From positions 4,688,001 to 4,752,000 of the forward strand of contig NZ_CP034235.1 of assembly GCF_009728935.1 (NCBI RefSeq): 64,000 nt of DNA. Direction: 5' to 3'. Shown here one piece after another: positions 20,144 to 29,102 of this stretch. Every line of letters starts with the position of its first letter. Position 1 is the stretch's first letter. The notes below the pieces were generated by a model, which was not told the origin of the DNA, made no database searches, and saw only the letters and a list, made by a program, of their open reading frames with translations. The stretch comes from Paenibacillus psychroresistens. GTDB lineage: Bacteria > Bacillota > Bacilli > Paenibacillales > NBRC-103111. Both the position numbers and the translations under genes were made by a program.

Positions 20144-23100
20144 TCATTCAATCCCAAGCCATAATGTTTTTTCCGCAATTTGAATTTGCTCTCCGCTGCT
20201 GTTTTCCCCAAATTTCAATGATTGAAGCAGCACGTTCTTTTGAAGTAAATCTTCAAACTGAATGATTGTACTCCAAGTGTCTTCGTCTGTATGAATAACG
20301 AGGTCTACCCGCTTATCAATCGGAAGATCGTATTTCTTGCGAAGATCTTGAATCGCACGAATCAGCTCCCGGATCATCCCTTCTTTTTCGAGGTCAGGCG
20401 TAAGGCTCGTATTGAGTGAAACCGTCATATTATAGCCGGTAGCCGATGCGAAACCTGGCTTGGCTTGACGCTCTACCAACACTTCTTCCAAGGAAATGTT
20501 GATCGTCTCTCCGTTTTCAGGCTTGTAAGCAAAGTAACCCTTCTCGAGCATCAGCAGAATTTTCGCTTGCTCTAAGCCCTTCAAATAAGCTTGCATTCCA
20601 GAGATCAGCTTGCCGTATTTGGGTCCTGATAGCTTTAAATTCATTTTCAACGAGTAGTTAGTAAGCTCGTTATTCTGTGATTCGACGCGAATGGCTTTCA
20701 CATTCATTTCATCTTGAATAATATCAACAAATGCAGCTGAACCCAGAGTCCCTTCCATAATGACGATCAGCTCCGATAGCGGCTGACGATTCTTAAGGCC
20801 TGTATCATTGCGAATGATCCTCGCGAGCTCAACAATTTGTTTAACTCTTCCCATATTTGCTTCTAAGGCCAAATCAATAACAGACGGATTGGAGTCGGGA
20901 AAATCAGTTAAATGAACGCTGCCTCCGACTGCTAAATTACTATAGATTTCTTCCGCTAGGAAAGGTGTAAAAGGAGCCATTAATCGGCTGAGCGTTAATA
21001 ACACCTGACGCATCGTTCTATATGCAGCGCATTTATCCTCTGACAATCCTTTGCCCCAGAAACGCTCCCTTGAACGACGGATATACCAATTACTGAATTC
21101 GTCTACAATGCTTTCAATAGCTTGAGCTGCGTTCATGAAATCATAAGTTTCCAAGCCAGCTCGAACCTTATCTATCGTCTGGTTAAGTCGTGATATCATC
21201 CATTGATCGAGCATATTCGCAGACTCTTCATTAACATCTACCGCTGGATCGTATTGATCAATCTTAGCGTACATAACATAAAAAGCATGAGCATTTACTA
21301 GTGTATCGATAACTTTAGATTTAGCTTCTGCCACAATCGATCTTGAGAAACGCTTGCTAAGCCAAGGAGCACTGTCAGACAGCAAAGCCCAGCGAAAGGC
21401 ATCCGCACCAAATTCATTGATTATTTCCCATGGATCCACAACGTTCCCTTTGCTCTTAGACATTTTCAGACCATTCTCGTCTAAAATATGTCCCGTCGCC
21501 ATCACTGCTTTATAAGGAGCTTTCCCTGTAAAAAGGGTCGATACCGCTAACAAGCTATAGAACCAGCCACGAGTTTGATCAATTCCTTCACAAATGATAT
21601 CTGCAGGATATTGCTCGTCAAATGCTGCTTGATTCTCAAACGGATAATGATGCTGCGCAAATGGCATAGAGCCACTATCAAACCAGACATCTATTACTTC
21701 TGAGGAACGTACCATTTCGCCTGAGCATGCTGAGCAATTAAGCCGGATTTCATCTATAAAAGGTTTATGCAGCTCCAAATTTTCAGATATTGGTTTTGTA
21801 GCGTTCTCCCGCAATTCCGCGATACTTCCTGGTGCGTGCTCATTGCCGCAGTCTTGGCAAACCCATACATTAAGCGGTGTTCCCCAATAGCGATTTCGGC
21901 TGATATTCCAATCCACTAGCTCATCGAGAAATTTACCAAAACGTCCATCTCTCACGTGATCTGGATACCATTTGACTGCTTTATTGTTTGCGATCATTTT
22001 ATCTTTAATTGCTGTAGTTCGGATAAACCAGCTTTCCATGGCATAATAGAGCAGCGGCGTTTTACAGCGCCAGCAGAAAGGGTAGCTGTGCTCATAACGC
22101 TCTTTTGAGAATAATAGGCTGCGTTTTGATAAATCTTTAACGATATCCACATCACAATCCTTAACAAAACGACCAGCGAACTCAGTGACATCAGCGGTAT
22201 AACAGCCATCCAGTCCAACCACATTCAGAATTTCAATACCCTGCTTTTGTGAAGCACGATAATCATCTTCCCCATGTGCTGGAGCAATGTGGACAATTCC
22301 CGTCCCGCTCGTATCACTCACAAAATCTGCTGCAATTACAACATATCTAAGTTTATCGGTCGCATAAGGATAAGGGGCTTCATAAGAAACACCTACAAAT
22401 TCATCCCCTTTATGCTCAGATAGCAGCTCGTAAGGCTCTTGGATAATTTTAGCTAACAGATTTTTGGCTAGGATATAGACCTCATTATTCTGCTTTACCT
22501 TAACGTAATCCAGCTCGGGATTTACGGCCAAGGCTACATTTGCCGGTAAAGTCCAAGGCGTTGTCGTCCACGCTAGGAAACTCTCCCCTTCGCTGCTTTT
22601 AAATTTCACGGTTGCACTAAGATCCTTCACATCTTCGTAACCCTGTGCTAGTTCATGTGAGCTGAGAGTTGTTTGGCAGCTTGGGCAATAAGGACTTACG
22701 CGATGGCCTTTATAGAGATGGCCTTCCTTGTGGACTTTGGATAGAATATGCCAAACACTCTCGATATAATCATTAGACAAGGTAATGTAAGGATCATTCA
22801 TATCGGTCCAGTAGCCGATTGACTCGGTTAATTCACGCCATTGCTTCTCATATCGGAACACACTGGCTTTGCATTTATCGATGAATTTCTCAACACCGTA
22901 AGCTTCGATTGCTTGTTTGCCTGAGATACCCAGCTCCTTCTCCACCCCAAGCTCTACAGGTAATCCATGCGTATCCCAACCAGCTTTGCGTAATACTTGA
23001 TGCCCTGTCATTGTCTTATACCGACAGATAAAATCCTTAATAACCCGACCAAGAACATGGCCAATATGCGGTGCGCCATTAGCGGTTGGCGGGCCTTCAT

Positions 23101-23227
23101 AGAATACAAAACGCGGACTGCCAGCTCGTTGATTAACTGACTTAGCAAAGGTCTGATCCTTACTCCACTGCTCATAAATCCTCTTCTCACGATCTGCAGC
23201 TTTTTCCTTAACATCAACTGGACGCAT
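20144..23227 (-). CDS. ileS: Isoleucyl-tRNA synthetase, type 2 (eukaryote-like)
   Basis: This class I synthetase attaches isoleucine to tRNA-Ile and edits valine. The HIGH motif lies in PPTANGAPHIGHVLGR (residues about 47-62), and KMSKS is at about 588-592 in GLKMSKSKGN. The editing domain contains AWTTTPWTLPANVALAVNP and GTGIVHIAPAHGEDD. The length (1027 aa) and the wording around HIGH (EGPPTANG, RYKTMTGH, RKAGWDTHGLPVE) place it in the IleRS2 branch shared with eukaryotes and some bacteria, which is known to resist mupirocin. I use ATG 23227 because AAGGAG is 8 nt upstream; a GTG at 23236 is less likely. It has its own T-box leader and terminator. Confidence 0.95.
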   Translation of the reverse strand: MRPVDVKEKAADREKRIYEQWSKDQTFAKSVNQRAGSPRFVFYEGPPTANGAPHIGHVLGRVIKDFICRYKTMTGHQVLRKAGWDTHGLPVELGVEKELGISGKQAIEAYGVEKFIDKCKASVFRYEKQWRELTESIGYWTDMNDPYITLSNDYIESVWHILSKVHKEGHLYKGHRVSPYCPSCQTTLSSHELAQGYEDVKDLSATVKFKSSEGESFLAWTTTPWTLPANVALAVNPELDYVKVKQNNEVYILAKNLLAKIIQEPYELLSEHKGDEFVGVSYEAPYPYATDKLRYVVIAADFVSDTSGTGIVHIAPAHGEDDYRASQKQGIEILNVVGLDGCYTADVTEFAGRFVKDCDVDIVKDLSKRSLLFSKERYEHSYPFCWRCKTPLLYYAMESWFIRTTAIKDKMIANNKAVKWYPDHVRDGRFGKFLDELVDWNISRNRYWGTPLNVWVCQDCGNEHAPGSIAELRENATKPISENLELHKPFIDEIRLNCSACSGEMVRSSEVIDVWFDSGSMPFAQHHYPFENQAAFDEQYPADIICEGIDQTRGWFYSLLAVSTLFTGKAPYKAVMATGHILDENGLKMSKSKGNVVDPWEIINEFGADAFRWALLSDSAPWLSKRFSRSIVAEAKSKVIDTLVNAHAFYVMYAKIDQYDPAVDVNEESANMLDQWMISRLNQTIDKVRAGLETYDFMNAAQAIESIVDEFSNWYIRRSRERFWGKGLSEDKCAAYRTMRQVLLTLSRLMAPFTPFLAEEIYSNLAVGGSVHLTDFPDSNPSVIDLALEANMGRVKQIVELARIIRNDTGLKNRQPLSELIVIMEGTLGSAAFVDIIQDEMNVKAIRVESQNNELTNYSLKMNLKLSGPKYGKLISGMQAYLKGLEQAKILLMLEKGYFAYKPENGETINISLEEVLVERQAKPGFASATGYNMTVSLNTSLTPDLEKEGMIRELIRAIQDLRKKYDLPIDKRVDLVIHTDEDTWSTIIQFEDLLQKNVLLQSLKFGENSSGEQIQIAEKTLWLGIE

Positions 23228-23251
23228 ATAACCCACTCCTTAATCATAGTT

Positions 23252-23527
23252 GAAAACACAAAAAATCCCGCCCCTGAAAGGGACGAGATTGAACTCGCGA
23301 TACCACCCTAATTCCATAAAAGCATTATCTGCTCCTATAGCACCTCAACTGCGTACTAACATACGCGGCCCTTGTAACGGCGGGATCCCGGTAAAGCTTA
23401 CTCAAGCTTCAGCTTTACTTCTCGGAGCGGATTTTCAGCTAGAACATGAACATTGGCTTTCAGCCATACGCCAACTCTCTGGGGAACAAGATCATAGCTT
23501 ACTCTTTCTCGTTAACGAATTTCTTTT
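23252..23527 (-). promoter_or_regulatory. Isoleucine T-box riboswitch leader of ileS
   Basis: On the minus strand, AGGGTGGTATCGCG (23296-23309) is a canonical T-box. In stem I the upper helix AGCTA/TAGCT is flanked by an AGTA turn on the 5' side and by GAAAATC on the 3' side. This places the specifier codon ATC (Ile) at 23430-23432. A CAGAGAG apical element is visible. The terminator AATCTCGTCCC/GGGCGGGATT with a T-run lies at about 23261-23291. Uncharged tRNA-Ile should permit read-through into ileS. Confidence 0.93.
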
Positions 23528-23541
23528 ATAAAAGTTAATCT

Positions 23542-23570
23542 ATTCTTACACTAAATTTAATTGTTGTCAA
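23542..23570 (-). promoter_or_regulatory. Promoter of the ileS T-box transcript
   Basis: The minus strand has a perfect TTGACA (23565-23570), a 17-bp spacer and AAGAAT (23542-23547) as a weak -10, just upstream of stem I. Confidence 0.55.
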
Positions 23571-23571
23571 T

Positions 23572-23994
23572 TCATTTAATTACTCCATGCTCAAAAGGAC
23601 GTGTTGATTTGATTGCTTTAAAACCAAATTCACGATAAATTCCATCCATCGCATAAAGTGGTTTATGGGCATTCCCCGGTTGTTCATAATAAGAGAGATC
23701 AAATTCTGGCGCTTTATCCTTCAGAATCATGCGAAGCATTTCGAGTGTAGAAATACTGCAGTTGGAATCCGGCCCCACTAAATTACAAGTACGAACCTCT
23801 AGCTTAATCGGTGCCTCGACAGTTCGAATAATGGCCGTCACAACATCGCTTGCGTAAACCTGACCCAATTGGACGAATGGGACGTCCAGGTTATCCGTGG
23901 AATTTATTACATCGGGAATCCAGCTAGAATCAGGCAAGACAGCACCAAAACGCAGATTTATGAAGTCCGTATCTGACTGGATAATCTCACTCAA
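23572..23994 (-). pseudogene. Truncated NAD-dependent epimerase/dehydratase (extended SDR), C-terminal half only
   Basis: The 140 residues resemble the C-terminal substrate-binding part of extended short-chain dehydrogenases (NDP-sugar epimerase type): FINLRFGAVLP, then FVQLGQVYASDVVTAIIR, then NLVGPDSNCSISTLEM. The N-terminal Rossmann domain and the YxxxK catalytic motif are absent, and the upstream bases belong to the AI-2E family gene, which it overlaps by 8 bp. A TTG start with GAGG six bases upstream means a fragment could still be translated by coupling. I read it as a remnant left by a deletion; a functional stand-alone small protein is the less likely alternative. Confidence 0.6.
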
Positions 23995-25081
23995 TCAATT
24001 CCTCAAATTTATCAGCCAGAAAGATGCGATAGATTCGCACTATAATTATTTTCACAACCATATAAGCTGGAATCGCTAGAATAACACCAAGTATTCCGAC
24101 GATATCCCCTGCCACTAATAGCAGAATAATCGTAGTCAATGGGTGAATATCCAGACGTTTTCCATAAATATGCGGTGATAGAAAGCTGCTTTCGATTTGT
24201 TGAGCAATTACCGTAACAATCACTACCCATATTATCATCGACGGCGCATCAATAAAAGCAACAATTAGACAAGGTATAGCACCCAAAAACTGTCCAATAT
24301 AGGGAATGATATTCAGCACCGTAGCGATAACTGCCAACAATAACGCGTAAGGCAGCCCGATGATCATAAATCCAATATATAGTAAAACACCTAACAGACA
24401 AGTAATAATAACACGGCCTACAATAAAGCCGCTTAAGGCATCATCAATTTCTAGAATAACCTCCCTGCCATCCTTGCGGAACCGTCTTGGGATAATGTGA
24501 AGAATCGAACTGGGAATATGCTCGCTTTCTTTTAACATGTAATACAGAATAATAGGCGCTGTCGCAATAACAATCACGAAGCTAGTGATAATTGCAAAAA
24601 TATTCGAAATATAATTCGAAGCAATCGTAATAGCTGTATTCAAATACTCGGATAACTTCGTTGACAGATCGGAATCATCCCCAACGAACATCGCTACCAA
24701 ACGATTCTCTTGAATTTTATTGATCTGTGCCTGAAAGCCTTTAATCAGTTCCGGAGCACTCTTGATAAAATTCTCAATCTGGGTTTGCAGCAAAGGCCAT
24801 ATAATAATAAAAAATACGACGGCAGCAGCAGCCAGAACACAATAAATCAAAATGATCGAGATGGTTTTATTAATTTTTATTTTCTCAAAGTAAGTCACCA
24901 ACGGACGTAATAAATAGTAGAAGAAGCCTGCTAGCATAAAGGGCAGAATGAGAATATTAAAGATCATCGCTAAAGGCCTAAAAATAAAGCTAATTTTCGC
25001 AGTCATGTAAACAATCGCCAATAAAATTAAAAGCGAGCATATCACTAGAAAAAACCGAAAAAACTTACTGTTTAGCAGCAT
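23987..25081 (-). CDS. AI-2E family transporter (TqsA/YtvI/YrrI-like)
   Basis: This is a 364-residue integral membrane protein of the AI-2E/PerM family. Hydrophobic segments lie at about residues 8-30, 35-60, 70-95, then a soluble stretch (about 95-155) and further segments at 155-180, 215-250, 255-300 and 310-345. Conserved motifs are the loop LNIIPYIGQFLGAIPCLIVAF and SSFLSPHIYGKRLDIHPL near the end. Members export autoinducer-2, Na+/H+ or other solutes, or are uncharacterised, so the substrate cannot be assigned. GGAG lies 10 nt before the ATG. The gene stands alone apart from the SDR remnant overlapping its stop. Confidence 0.88.
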   Translation of the reverse strand: MLLNSKFFRFFLVICSLLILLAIVYMTAKISFIFRPLAMIFNILILPFMLAGFFYYLLRPLVTYFEKIKINKTISIILIYCVLAAAAVVFFIIIWPLLQTQIENFIKSAPELIKGFQAQINKIQENRLVAMFVGDDSDLSTKLSEYLNTAITIASNYISNIFAIITSFVIVIATAPIILYYMLKESEHIPSSILHIIPRRFRKDGREVILEIDDALSGFIVGRVIITCLLGVLLYIGFMIIGLPYALLLAVIATVLNIIPYIGQFLGAIPCLIVAFIDAPSMIIWVVIVTVIAQQIESSFLSPHIYGKRLDIHPLTTIILLLVAGDIVGILGVILAIPAYMVVKIIIVRIYRIFLADKFEELIE

Positions 25082-25209
25082 TCACTTGTCACTCCTTTTG
25101 TTAAAGTTTCCTACTAATAATCCTACACTAATTGCCCAGCTCTTAAAAGCACTTTAAACCGACAAAAAAAGCAGCCCGCTAGATCGGTTATATCTATTTA
25201 TATAAGTAA

Positions 25210-25236
25210 AAAGAGTAACCAATGGGGCTACTCTTT
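25210..25236 (-). terminator. Terminator of the VOC gene
   Basis: AAAGAGTA pairs with TACTCTTT around a CC/GG-containing loop. The minus strand continues TTTTTACTT, directly after the stop codon of the VOC-family gene. Confidence 0.75.
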
Positions 25237-25247
25237 AGATGCTTCAT

Positions 25248-25670
25248 CTAGTCTATGTTATTACCGTTGTTAAGATTTAATTGCCACGAAACACCGAACT
25301 TATCCTGCAGCCAACCAAATCTTTTGCTAAACGGATAACTGTCTAATGCCATTAGCACTTTTCCATCCTCAGACAGCTGTGCAAAAACGCGGTCGATCTC
25401 AGCTTCAGTATCGCAAGTTACATACAAGGATATGGCTGGTGTAAAAGTAAACCCATGTTTAACGCTGCTATCGATGCACATGAATACTTGTCCATGCAAT
25501 GAGAATGTGGCTTGCAGTACACTGCCTTCAGCCCCCGCTTGATTCGCTCCATAACGCTGAATACTAATTATTTCGGATTGATCAAATATAGAGGTGTAAA
25601 GCTTCATCGCCTCTTCTGCCTTACCCTCGAACATTAAAAACGTCGTAATTTTCGAATTTGAATTTTCCAT
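25248..25670 (-). CDS. VOC family protein, PhnB-like
   Basis: This is a 140-residue single-domain protein of the vicinal oxygen chelate superfamily, PhnB/3-demethylubiquinone-methyltransferase-like branch. Typical strings are ITTFLMFEGKAEEAMKLYTSIF at the N-terminus and FAQLSEDGKVLMALDSYPFSKRFGWLQDKFGVSWQLNL at the C-terminus (the latter residues about 96-133). The fold usually forms a metal-binding homodimer, but many PhnB-like members have no proven activity, so no reaction is assigned. It follows the receptor gene upstream by 26 bp and has its own terminator. Confidence 0.88.
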   Translation of the reverse strand: MENSNSKITTFLMFEGKAEEAMKLYTSIFDQSEIISIQRYGANQAGAEGSVLQATFSLHGQVFMCIDSSVKHGFTFTPAISLYVTCDTEAEIDRVFAQLSEDGKVLMALDSYPFSKRFGWLQDKFGVSWQLNLNNGNNID

Positions 25671-25696
25671 TTAAAATCAACTCCTTTTTATAATCC

Positions 25697-27676
25697 TTAT
25701 TCTTGCCTATAATAGCTATAATTGTTAACTCCACTTTTTTTGGAATCATACATAGCTGAATCCGCTCGATTTAACAATTCTTCTGCTTCAATGCCATCTT
25801 CTGGATAAATACTAATTCCAATGCTTGCAGTTACTTGCAGCTGCTTGTCCTCAATCGAAATCGAAGCGCAAACATTCTGCAGAATCAGCTCAGTTATGCG
25901 GCTAATTTCTGTTTTACCCTTGAGGTTCATCAGAATAATTACAAATTCATCTCCAGCTAAGCGCATAACCGTATCGGACTCACGCACACTTGAGGTTAAG
26001 CGTTGCGCTACTTCTTTCAGCAATTCATCTCCTGTTTTATGGCCGTAATTATCATTCACCTCTTTAAAGCTATCGAGATCAATGAACAATAAAGCCAGTT
26101 GCTGTTGATTTCTTGCGGAAATACTCATGTCGTGAGCCAATCTCTCATAAAAGCTATTGCGATTAAGCAGCCCAGTCAAGCTATCATATTGAGCCATATA
26201 ATCGAGCTTTTCTTCACTTATTTTGCGCTCGGTAATGTCTCTTGTAATGAAAGCTACAGCAATCATTTGCTGCTTTGCATTGCGAACTGGATATAGATTA
26301 TTCGAAAACCAGACAAATTCTCCATTCAGTTCAACAGAAAATTCATCAGACATTTTGTTTCCGTCTTGGATTACGTTATGAACATTCTTAAATAGAACGC
26401 TATACAGCTCTGATTTAATCCACTCGTCGTGCGTTTTGCCTATCAACTGCCCAGCATCAATTCCATATTTAAGTGAACCGTTGAAATAAATACATTTGCC
26501 TTCTAAATCAAACATTACGATTAATTCATCCGTGCTCTCCACAAGCAACTTCAGCCTAACTTCACTTTCCTCTAGATCATCCTCAGCTTGTTGGCGTTTC
26601 TTAATTTGGAACCGTAAATTTCTATTCATTCTAGAGATATAGACTGTAATAATCATGAGCGGCAACAGAATACAAGCCAATATGATCAGAACATTCTTCA
26701 CCCAATGAGGCAGCTTATACGTATCCTCTTTCTCAAAAAGGAAAGCATCCATCGGGAATTCCGCCTTAGAAATCATCCCCATATCCTTAAAAGTAGCCAC
26801 CATATGCTCCCAACGATCTCGGTTAGAATAACCAGGCTCAATCAATTCGGGCTGTAAAAGGATTTGCATTTTTCTTGCTTCATCCTGAAGCTCTTCCTTT
26901 GAATGCAGCTTGCTATATTTACTAATAATCAAGTCTATGATCTCATCCGTATGTTCCATCGCATATTTCCAACCACGCATGCTGGCATCTCTAAAAGCTT
27001 GGACTCGTTTGGGATCCTTCTTAATTTGTGCTTCGGTAGTAAACAATACATCGCCATAGAAATCAATCCCGTTCGCCCTTGGCTGAAAAACATGAACAGC
27101 TATCCCCTGATGGTTAAGCACATACAATTCATCTGTCGTATAAACCGAGACCGCATCCACACGTCGTTCAATAAAATCCTTTAAATTGTAGGAATGAGGC
27201 ACAACTTCCATTTGATCTTTAGTAATGCCTTCCATATTTAAATAGGCATAAATTTCAGCAGATTGGGTCTCCAGCATAATTTTTTTGCCTTTGAGATCAT
27301 GCAAGTTAGATATTCCTTCGTCCTCATGTGCAATTAACACAAGCGGTGAATGTTGAAAAACGACACCAAGCACAACTACAGGATCTCCCTGTGAACGTCT
27401 TTGCACCAATTCTGCGGACGCTGAGCCAAATTCAGCTTCACCATGGATAACTTGATCTATAGGATCCTTTGATATATCGACCTCTTTCAAGTTTACATCA
27501 AAACCAGCTTCTTTATAGTAGCCTTTTTCCAGTGCAGCATAGTAGCCGGCGAATTGGAATTGATGCTTCCATTTAAGCTGTAAGGTCACTTTTTCAGTTG
27601 CGGCTTGTACCGACATCATAGGAAGTAGTAGAGCCAATATAGTAAATGCCAGTATGAAGCGCAGCCATTTTTGCAA
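25697..27676 (-). CDS. Diguanylate cyclase receptor: NMT1/THI5-type binding domain + TM + PAS + GGDEF
   Basis: This 659-residue receptor probably makes c-di-GMP in response to an extracellular ligand. Order: signal peptide (1-25); an NMT1/SsuA-like periplasmic-binding domain (about 27-310, opening VTLQLKWKHQFQFAGYYAALEKGYY); membrane segment (about 327-346); coiled linker; PAS domain (about 370-485); GGDEF domain (about 495-655). The active site reads RLAGDEFVII, an AGDEF variant, with an inhibitory I-site RESD five residues upstream. There is no EAL domain. The start is TTG 27676 with AGGAG 9 nt upstream; the nearby ATG is out of frame. The binding domain belongs to a family that recognises thiamine-precursor pyrimidines and similar small molecules; the actual ligand is unknown. 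Confidence 0.9.
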   Translation of the reverse strand: MQKWLRFILAFTILALLLPMMSVQAATEKVTLQLKWKHQFQFAGYYAALEKGYYKEAGFDVNLKEVDISKDPIDQVIHGEAEFGSASAELVQRRSQGDPVVVLGVVFQHSPLVLIAHEDEGISNLHDLKGKKIMLETQSAEIYAYLNMEGITKDQMEVVPHSYNLKDFIERRVDAVSVYTTDELYVLNHQGIAVHVFQPRANGIDFYGDVLFTTEAQIKKDPKRVQAFRDASMRGWKYAMEHTDEIIDLIISKYSKLHSKEELQDEARKMQILLQPELIEPGYSNRDRWEHMVATFKDMGMISKAEFPMDAFLFEKEDTYKLPHWVKNVLIILACILLPLMIITVYISRMNRNLRFQIKKRQQAEDDLEESEVRLKLLVESTDELIVMFDLEGKCIYFNGSLKYGIDAGQLIGKTHDEWIKSELYSVLFKNVHNVIQDGNKMSDEFSVELNGEFVWFSNNLYPVRNAKQQMIAVAFITRDITERKISEEKLDYMAQYDSLTGLLNRNSFYERLAHDMSISARNQQQLALLFIDLDSFKEVNDNYGHKTGDELLKEVAQRLTSSVRESDTVMRLAGDEFVIILMNLKGKTEISRITELILQNVCASISIEDKQLQVTASIGISIYPEDGIEAEELLNRADSAMYDSKKSGVNNYSYYRQE

Positions 27677-27818
27677 GTTCGATCACTCCTGTTCAAACTC
27701 ATTTTACCATATTTATATGATAATTAAATCAATTTTACATATCACTCAAGCTTATACCATAAACATTAAATAGTTAGGAAATCTTTGTCATCTTACACAT
27801 TCGGAAGGAGATAAACTA

Positions 27819-29009
27819 ATTAAAATTCCTGAGAATTCCCATAAAAATAATACTCAAATACCACAGCCAATAAGAAATGATGGAGCTGGAGGAATCGATC
27901 TTGGCCCACGTGATGTGATGCGAGATCTTGAAAATCCTAATATGTTCGTCCCTCCAGCTACCGACAATGGCTTGCTTCCTAATCTCAAACTCTCTTTCTC
28001 TGATACACACATGCAGTTGAATCAGGGTGGCTGGTCTCGTGAAATTACAGCCAGGGATCTCCCTATCGCCACAACACTCGCTGGAGTTAATATGAGTTTA
28101 ACACCAGGAGGTGTTCGCGAGTTACATTGGCATCAACAAGCAGAGTGGGCTTATATGCTGTTAGGCCGGGCAAGAATTACAGCCATGGATCCAGAGGGAC
28201 GAAATTTCATTGCAGATTTAGGTCCAGGCGACTTGTGGTACTTCCCGGCAGGCTTGCCACATTCCATTCAGGGTTTAGCGGAAGGCTGTGAATTCCTGCT
28301 TGTTTTTGATGATGGCAGCTTCTCAGATCTGAATACCTTGTCCATCTCAGATTGGTTTGCCCATACTCCAAAAGAAGTACTTTCAGCTAATTTTGGAGTT
28401 TCAGAGCTTGCCTTTAACTCTATTTCATCCGATCAAGTCTATATATTTCAAGATGCTGTTCCGGGTTCGTTGGAAAGCCAGAGAGTACAATCACCTTACG
28501 GGACAATTCCGCTAAGCTTTAAGCATCAATTATTGGCACAAACTCCATTAAAAACGCCTGGTGGGAGTGTACGGATAGTAGATTCATCGAACTTTCCAAT
28601 ATCCAAAACGATTGCTGCGGCATTGGTCGAAGTCGAGCCAGGTGCTATGAGAGAGCTTCATTGGCACCCTAATAACGACGAATGGCAGTATTATCTCACA
28701 GGCCAAGGAAGAATGACTGTATTTGCTGGCAATGGCATAGCTCGAACATTCAATTATAGAGCTGGAGATGTGGGTTATGTACCTTTTGCAAATGGCCATT
28801 ACATCCAGAATACAGGCAGCGAAACATTATGGTTCTTAGAAATGTTCAAAAGTGATCGCTTCGTCGATATCTCATTAAACCAATGGATGGCACTTTCACC
28901 TCGACAGCTCGTTCAAGATAACTTGCACGTTGGAGCTGATTTATTAGATGCTTTACGCAAAGAAAAATGGCCTGTAGTCAAATACCCACAGACCAAGACC
29001 AATTTATAA
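27819..29009 (+). CDS. Oxalate decarboxylase-type bicupin, apparent ATT start
   Basis: This bicupin is like Bacillus OxdC/OxdD, which decarboxylate oxalate to formate and CO2 with Mn and O2; OxdD is a spore coat protein. Two cupin domains are visible: [11 protein letters not shown] (His103, His105, Glu109) with LPHSIQ, and [12 protein letters not shown] with GHYIQN. The first ATG/GTG in frame is at 27915, but homology begins far upstream ([10 protein letters not shown], then [13 protein letters not shown]). The only fitting site is ATT at 27819, 8 nt after GGAAGGAG. No ATG, GTG, TTG or CTG occurs in frame between the stop at 27771 and 27915. The lid loop reads SDLNT (169-173) where OxdC has SENST, so the catalytic Glu is Asp here. 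Activity as decarboxylase, oxidase or neither is open. Confidence 0.85.
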   Translation: MKIPENSHKNNTQIPQPIRNDGAGGIDLGPRDVMRDLENPNMFVPPATDNGLLPNLKLSFSDTHMQLNQGGWSREITARDLPIATTLAGVNMSLTPGGVRELHWHQQAEWAYMLLGRARITAMDPEGRNFIADLGPGDLWYFPAGLPHSIQGLAEGCEFLLVFDDGSFSDLNTLSISDWFAHTPKEVLSANFGVSELAFNSISSDQVYIFQDAVPGSLESQRVQSPYGTIPLSFKHQLLAQTPLKTPGGSVRIVDSSNFPISKTIAAALVEVEPGAMRELHWHPNNDEWQYYLTGQGRMTVFAGNGIARTFNYRAGDVGYVPFANGHYIQNTGSETLWFLEMFKSDRFVDISLNQWMALSPRQLVQDNLHVGADLLDALRKEKWPVVKYPQTKTNL

Positions 29010-29023
29010 TCTCAATAATTCGC

Positions 29024-29051
29024 ACTTGTATATAGGTAAACGCATATATTA
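29024..29051 (+). promoter_or_regulatory. Candidate sigma-K promoter of the cupin gene
   Basis: AC (29024-29025), a 17-bp spacer, and CATATATTA (29043-29051) match the sigma-K pattern AC-N17-CATANNNTA exactly. It lies 52 bp before the ATG of the cupin gene. This would place expression in the mother cell late in sporulation. Confidence 0.55.
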
Positions 29052-29081
29052 TTTTATTAGAACCATAAACATATGCGTTTA
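29037..29081. repeat. Perfect inverted repeat upstream of the cupin gene
   Basis: TAAACGCATAT and ATATGCGTTTA are perfect 11-bp arms 23 bp apart. The left arm overlaps the candidate sigma-K -10, so it may be an operator or an RNA hairpin in the leader. Confidence 0.6.
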
Positions 29082-29102
29082 GAAAGGTAGGAATATTCAA
29101 AA

